Of a stretch of DNA of 64,000 nucleotides, positions 60,590-64,000 are shown one piece after another. Numbering within the stretch: position 1 is the first letter of the stretch; every line of letters begins with the position of its first letter. The DNA is taken from NCBI RefSeq assembly GCF_000208745.1, contig NC_030850.1:17994879-18058878 (forward strand), written 5' to 3'. The notes under the pieces are model-generated. The model was not told the origin of the DNA. It ran no database searches and was given only the letters and a program-made list of their open reading frames with translations. This DNA comes from Theobroma cacao. Its lineage: Eukaryota; Streptophyta; Magnoliopsida; Malvales; Malvaceae. The translations under genes and the position numbers were made by a program.

Positions 60590-60960
60590 TGATTTTCAAC
60601 TCAAGGCATTCGCCACTACATTGGCCTTACCGGGATGGTAAAGAATAGTACAATCATAATCCTTTAGCAACTCCATCCATCTACGTTGCCGTAAGTTAAG
60701 ATCCCTCTATTGAAATATATACTTCAAACTTTTGTGGTCCGTATATATCTCACAAGTCTCACCATACAAATAATGTCTCCAAATTTTCAAGGCAAACACG
60801 ATTGCTGCCATTTCCAAATCGTGTGTGGGGTAATTCTACTCATGCCTTTTAAGTTGCCTTGATGCATACGCAATCACTCTCCCATGTTGCATTAACACAC
60901 ACCCTAAACCAACCCACGATGCATCACAAAATACCGTATAACCTCCCGTGCCTTGAGGTA
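60590..60960 (-). pseudogene. RNase H of B-auto (broken)
   Basis: Begins with [15 protein letters not shown] and [10 protein letters not shown], where the frame meets a TAG at 60836-60838. It continues with [18 protein letters not shown], a TAG at 60707-60709, [10 protein letters not shown] and a TGA at 60596-60598. Catalytic Asp (FCDAS), Glu (DLEMAA) and Asp (YTDHKS) are all recognisable. Each stop falls at a place where the family has Gln or Arg, one transition away. No frameshift is needed within the domain. Confidence 0.88.
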
Positions 60961-61767
60961 GGCTTAATACTGGAGCTGTAGTGAGACATGCCTTAAGCTT
61001 CTCAAAGCTATCCTCACAAGCATCAGACCACTCAAATTTTGTATCCTTATGTGTCAGCTTAGTCAGAAGGGCGACTATTTTAGAGAAGTCCTTTACAAAG
61101 CGACGATAATAGCCAACCAAACCCACAAAGCTTCTAATCTTCGTAACTGATGTTGGCCTTGGCCATTTTTCCACTGCTTCAACTTTCTTTGAATCGACTT
61201 GTACCCCATCCTTAGATACCACATGCCCCAAAAATGTAACACTTTCGAGCCAAAACTCACACTTGGAGAACTTGGCATGCAATTGATGTTCTCTCAAAAT
61301 TTGGAGCACTATCTTAAGATGCTGCTCATGCTCCTCTCGGCTCTTCGAATATATCAAGATGTCATCAATAAACACCACCACGAACTTATCCAAATAAGGC
61401 TTGAACACTCGGTTCATCAAATCCATAAAGGCTGCAGGAGCATTCGTGAGCCCAAATGACATCACCAAGAACTCATGTGCCCATATCTTTTTCGAAATGT
61501 GGTCTTGGGTATATCTTCATGTCGGATTCTCAACTGATGGTACCTAGATCGCAGATCTATCTTACAGAAACATTGTGCTCCTTGTAGTTGATCAAATAAA
61601 TCATCTATTCTTAGGAGAGGATACTTATTCTTCACTGTCACTTTATTAAGCTATCGATAGTCAATGCACAGCCTAAGTGACCCATCTTTCTTCTTCACAA
61701 ATAACACTGGTGCTCCCCATGGGGATACACTAGGTCGGATGAAACCTTTATCCAACAAATCCTCCAA
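60961..61767 (-). pseudogene. Reverse transcriptase of B-auto (broken)
   Basis: 60836-61468 is open and includes [15 protein letters not shown], the intact catalytic box FIDD at 61361-61372, KCEFWL, FLGHVVS and GYYRRFV. Upstream, in another frame, are [22 protein letters not shown] followed by TAG (61651-61653), and KIDLR. A one-base deletion near 61477 separates the frames just before the PFGL-type motif. A further TAG lies at 61768-61770. The enzyme would copy genomic RNA into DNA inside the particle. Tekay/Del-like by neighbouring chromodomain. Confidence 0.9.
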
Positions 61768-62448
61768 CTAATCCTTAAGCTCTTTAAGCTCTGTCGGTAC
61801 CATTCTATATGGGGGTATGGATATAGGTCTAGTGTCGGGAATCAAATCTATGCAAAACTCAATCTCCCATTCAGGAGGCAAACCTGGTAGCTCTTCAGGA
61901 AATACATCCATGAACTCCTTCACCACCGACACTTGAGTTACATCTCCAATCTTTGTCTGAGTATCATTTACAATAGCCAAGTAACCTATACAACCCTGTT
62001 GTAATAATCTTCTGGCAGATATGACCGATATCAAATTGGTTGGAGCATTAGTCCTATCCCCCTAAATACAAAATGATGGTTCACCAGGGAAATCAAATCT
62101 AACCAATTTATGATAGTAGTCCACACTAGCATGGCAGGGTGATAACCAATCCATCCCCAAGATCACATCAAAGTCTAAGGTGTCTAGCACCACTAGATTC
62201 ACCAAAGTGTCTTTGTCCTTGACTCGCACTACACAGGACTCATATTCCCATTCGGCCACAAATATCTCTTTCAAAGGAGTAGACACCACTAATTGTTCCT
62301 CTCTCTTAACACTATCTCTACCCAATCGAGATGCAAAACATGGAGAGATAAAAGAATGGGTAGCACCAGGATCAAATAGTACCTGAGCATTCATATTACA
62401 AATGGAGAGAATACCTGAGACCACGACATTGGATGTCTGGGCCTCCTG
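61768..62448 (-). pseudogene. Protease and protease-RT linker of B-auto (broken)
   Basis: 62062-62424 encodes an aspartic protease with active site F-D-P-G-A-T-H-S-F (residues 17-25) and the flap-end motif VILGMDWL. It would cleave the Gag-Pol polyprotein. The frame meets TAG at 62062-62064; the linker continues in frame at 61768-62034 with [25 protein letters not shown] and ISIPPYRM, ending at another TAG. A third TAG at 62449-62451 separates protease from Gag. Confidence 0.9.
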
Positions 62449-63884
62449 CTATGTTAAAGCAAACACCTTTGCCTGGCATCTACCAACAGAACTCTGACGA
62501 CCGAACCCAGATGGCTTACCCTGAGAGAAAATACCAGCACCTCTTCCTCTGGATCCACTAGCCTCTTGACTCGATGGAGCAGCAACAGAAGGAGTAGATG
62601 AAACTGGCTGGGTAGAGCCACGAGTAGAATCTGGTGATTGTTGTGCCATCGGACAATCCCTCCTAATATGCCCAGGTTGACCGCACCCGTAACAAGTTCT
62701 TATAGTAAGGAAGCACCGTCCACTATGTCGTCTCCCACAAGTATCACAAGAGCGGGTGACTTGACTACTCTGTCTAGAATATTGTTGCCTCCCAGAATTG
62801 AAAGTTCTTTGTCCCGCCCCAACATTAACACCAGGCAGGTCACTCTTTTGCTGGGATAATCGTGAGTCCCTCTGTGGACCCTGACGGCTAGAAGATGAAC
62901 CACGACTGTTGAAATCTCTACGACCCTGATAACCCTCTATCCTGACCCTTTTTGCTCTATCCCTTGTAGCTCTACTCTCACTAGTCCTCATCTCGATGAG
63001 TTGAGCACGATCCACTGCTGCAGAATAGGTAATGAAATCTCGGGATGCCACAGCCCTAAATAATGGCTCCACTAACCCATCCACAAACCTCTGAATCTTT
63101 ATCTCCTTAGTAGAAACAAGATAGGGCGCATAACAAGCTAGTTGTGTGAACTTGATGTCAAACTCAGACACCGTCATGCTCGAAGTCTGTACCAAAGTCT
63201 CAAACTCTCTGGCTCTGGCATTACGTACATTGAGTGGTAGGAATCTATCCAGAAAAGCTGTACTGAACTCACTCCAGGCCAAAGTACTGCATCCGTCAGT
63301 CTGCCTTTACATAAAGAGCTATACCATTCCTACGTCACATCTTCTAATTGGAAGGCGGCTAACTCAACTGACCGAACACTAGAACATCCCAAAGCCTTAC
63401 AAATTTTCTCCATCTTATCTAAGAAAACTTGGAGTTTCTCCGATACATTAGACCCTGAAAATGATGGAGGCTTAAGCTTGAGAAAGTCAGGAAGAGAAAT
63501 ATCTAGAGGTCCCCTCTCAACCTCATGATGTTGGTGATCGGCCTGTCCTTAGGAGCTAGGGGATTCTTGTACTGTAAGTCTTCCCTCTACTACCCTCTGT
63601 ATATCCTCTATACGGGTCGCCATCATCTCTACAACCCGATTGACTCCCTATAGGCCTGCCGCTAAATCCTCGATGGTAATACTCCCAGCTGGGTGTCTAT
63701 CTACATCACTTGAGGACTGTCCCTCCTCTAGCTTACTCATAGGTGTATCAGCCCTCACCGGCCTAGTGGCCCTGCCACGTCGACCACGACCCCTTCGGGT
63801 GGATGCCCGTGGCCTATTTGTCATCTCATAAGGAGCATCTTGCTCCCCCATCAGTCTTGAGCCAGCTCGTGTCTTAGGCGGCAT
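62449..63884 (-). pseudogene. Gag of B-auto (broken)
   Basis: Starts at 63884 with MPPKTRAGSRLMGE, a basic chromovirus Gag start. A TAG at 63648-63650, another stop near 63550 and a TAG at 63330-63332 break the first 185 codons, and a one-base loss near 63290 shifts the frame. 62449-63282 is then open for 277 codons: capsid-like [14 protein letters not shown] and [15 protein letters not shown], a Ser/Arg/Gln-rich region, a first C-D-T-C-x3-H-x3-C cluster (179-190) and an intact knuckle C-Y-G-C-x4-H-x4-C (197-210). It would build the particle and package RNA. Confidence 0.9.
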
Positions 63885-64000
63885 TCTTACCTAGACAAAA
63901 GCAAACACCTGTTATTAAACACATTTCATAATCATACTTAAGGCAAAAGGTGGTTTCTAAGACAGGGAATCTATGCGGTCACTTGATTGTAAAATGTACC
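63885..64000 (-). other. B-auto leader, cut by the window edge
   Basis: Sequence upstream of the Gag start on the minus strand. The primer site and 5' LTR are not reached. By comparison with A1 (about 140 bp from Gag start to primer site) the 5' LTR should begin soon after 64000. Confidence 0.6.

Overview
This 64 kb window is plant nuclear DNA made almost entirely of nested LTR retrotransposons. I find no host protein gene, tRNA or rRNA gene, CRISPR array or bacterial feature. A flowering plant is indicated by Ty3/gypsy chromoviruses with a C-terminal chromodomain and LTRs of 2.6-3.1 kb (Tekay/Del type), by a Sirevirus-type Ty1/copia gag, and by initiator-Met tRNA primer sites. The species cannot be named from what is visible. 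Every coding region is broken by stops or frameshifts. Single N characters at 13045 and 15971 each sit inside a local duplication and look like assembly joins.

Names used here: LTR-A and LTR-B are two Tekay-type LTR families. On the + strand, reverse-oriented copies begin TGTCATGACCCG or TGTCACGACCCA. LTR-D, LTR-E and LTR-F are divergent or mosaic relatives. LTR-S is the copia (Sirevirus) LTR.

Left part (1-17037): a minus-strand gypsy element, A1 (gag-pol at 1-3141, 5' LTR from 3302), runs off the left edge. Its 5' LTR is split by a complete minus-strand element, B1 (4400-14357), whose interior is almost wholly non-coding. A1 itself sits in an LTR-B copy, of which 16578-17037 remains. From 17038 to about 18960 lies a different, internally deleted plus-strand gypsy remnant ending in a probable LTR. 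No feature is recognised from 18961 to 22060.

Right part (22061-64000): a tower of insertions. LTR-D (from 22742) is split by solo LTRs at 24974-27648, 27836-30413 and 30449-33218, then by a Sirevirus that starts at 33608 and does not end in the window. The Sirevirus gag is cut at 35066/43989 by a solo LTR-B, which itself contains three further solo LTRs (35805-36882, 38023-41127, 41634-43790). The gag is cut again at 45306 by element A2, which has LTR-A ends and a non-coding interior. The right LTR of A2 is cut at 53321 by the best-preserved element here, a minus-strand autonomous-type Tekay element called B-auto (53322 to beyond 64000; chromodomain, integrase, RNase H, reverse transcriptase, protease and gag in that + strand order). 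The 3' LTR of B-auto holds solo LTR-E (54671-57620). The deepest point is five levels down. Target-site duplications support most junctions.

The most interesting signals are: a non-coding core of about 1.4 kb shared by B1 and A2 although their LTR families differ; arrays of short perfect or near-perfect palindromes in the LTR-B leader, downstream of the TATA box; mosaic LTRs joining B-like and A-like halves; a long inverted repeat made by opposite LTR-B insertions near 41.6 kb; and decay of B-auto mostly by TAG codons where the family usually has glutamine. No novel cellular system was found.
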